From positions 310,001 through 374,000 of the forward strand of contig JABAKE010000001.1 of assembly GCA_019779905.1 (NCBI GenBank): a stretch of 64,000 nucleotides of DNA, in the 5' to 3' direction. This document shows, one piece after another, positions 63,933 through 64,000 of the stretch. Under the pieces are notes generated by a model that did no database searches, had not been told where the DNA came from, and saw only the letters and a list, made by a program, of their open reading frames with translations. Origin of the DNA: Modestobacter lapidis. GTDB lineage: Bacteria; Actinomycetota; Actinomycetes; Mycobacteriales; Geodermatophilaceae. Each line of letters starts with the position of its first letter. Within the stretch, counting starts at the first letter, position 1. The translations under genes and the position numbers were made by a program.

Positions 63933-64000
63933 ATGTCTCGCCGCGCCAAGATCGTCTGCACGTTGGGGCCGGCGACCGGCACCCAGGAGCAGATCACCGC
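63933..64000 (+). CDS. pyk: Pyruvate kinase, N-terminal end only
   Basis: The first 22 codons are visible before the window ends: M-S-R-R-A-K-I-V-C-T-L-G-P-A-T, the N-terminus of pyruvate kinase (phosphoenolpyruvate to pyruvate, making ATP). The match is short but characteristic. Pyruvate kinase also follows the trp-lgt region in mycobacteria. The start is ATG 63933, 23 bases after gltD. Confidence 0.85.
   Translation, partial: MSRRAKIVCTLGPATGTQEQIT

Noticed and set aside
1-64000. tRNA, rRNA, insertion sequence or integrase genes
   Set aside because: Looked for cloverleaf-like GTTCGA-type T-arms with an acceptor stem, and for transposase motifs; the only GTTCGA examined in detail (40247-40252) is half of the LexA box. 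None could be supported.

Overview
The window is very GC-rich, densely coded DNA from an actinobacterial chromosome. The order of the cell-division genes, a DivIVA/Wag31-type protein, a PriA-like HisA, the lspA-rluD-dnaE and his-trp-lgt orders, a DUF222-HNH gene behind an actinobacterial-type SOS box and many leaderless promoters all fit. The protein sequences look most like Geodermatophilaceae (Blastococcus/Modestobacter/Geodermatophilus), but that family assignment is inference, not a database result. No rRNA, tRNA, CRISPR array or transposase was seen.

Layout. (1) 1-14281: the dcw cluster and its tail: murF (5' end missing), mraY, murD, ftsW, murG, murC, ftsQ, an inserted AhpD-like gene, ftsZ, pgeF, yggS, sepF, yggT, divIVA. 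Most junctions from ftsW to ftsQ are 4-base stop/start overlaps. (2) 14334-30160: a repeat-containing membrane protein, ileS (minus), a cation/proton antiporter, mqo (minus), lspA, an RluD-type pseudouridine synthase, a CPBP protease, dnaE, a membrane protein and a LON-domain protein (minus). (3) 30265-50770: histidine genes hisD-hisC-hisB, hisH, hisA-ridA-hisF and hisI. They are interrupted by three blocks: merR-sulP; an SDR, a nitroreductase and an SDR remnant; and about 10 kb carrying DUF222-HNH, a membrane protein plus winged-helix regulator, a TIGR03085-like protein, a heterodimeric ABC exporter, two membrane proteins and a FAD-dependent dehydrogenase. (4) 50767-57368: trpE, a Trp-region membrane protein, a 33-codon ORF, trpC, trpB, trpA and lgt. 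(5) 57783-64000: gltB, gltD and the first codons of pyruvate kinase.

How the genes work together. Region 1 makes and exports lipid II and builds the Z-ring; SepF and DivIVA link the ring and the poles to wall synthesis. Regions 3-4 turn PRPP-derived precursors and chorismate into histidine and tryptophan; HisA is probably the dual-function PriA because no trpF is present. hisG, hisE and trpD are not in the window. GltBD supplies the glutamate and nitrogen both pathways need.

The main unexplained structure is a family of eight copies of a stem-loop repeat of about 54 bases (10515-33525). Every copy begins 0-4 bases after a stop codon. Its stems vary by compensatory changes while its ten-base apex and one bulged A stay constant. 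In most same-direction junctions the next gene then starts at a leaderless promoter (a -10 box 6-7 bases before the start codon). At least sixteen starts in the window have this leaderless arrangement, and they decide several start codons. Other points are an IleRS with the HIGH motif changed to G-T-H-H, a LexA box covering the start codon of the DUF222-HNH gene, and a decayed SDR gene just before hisA.
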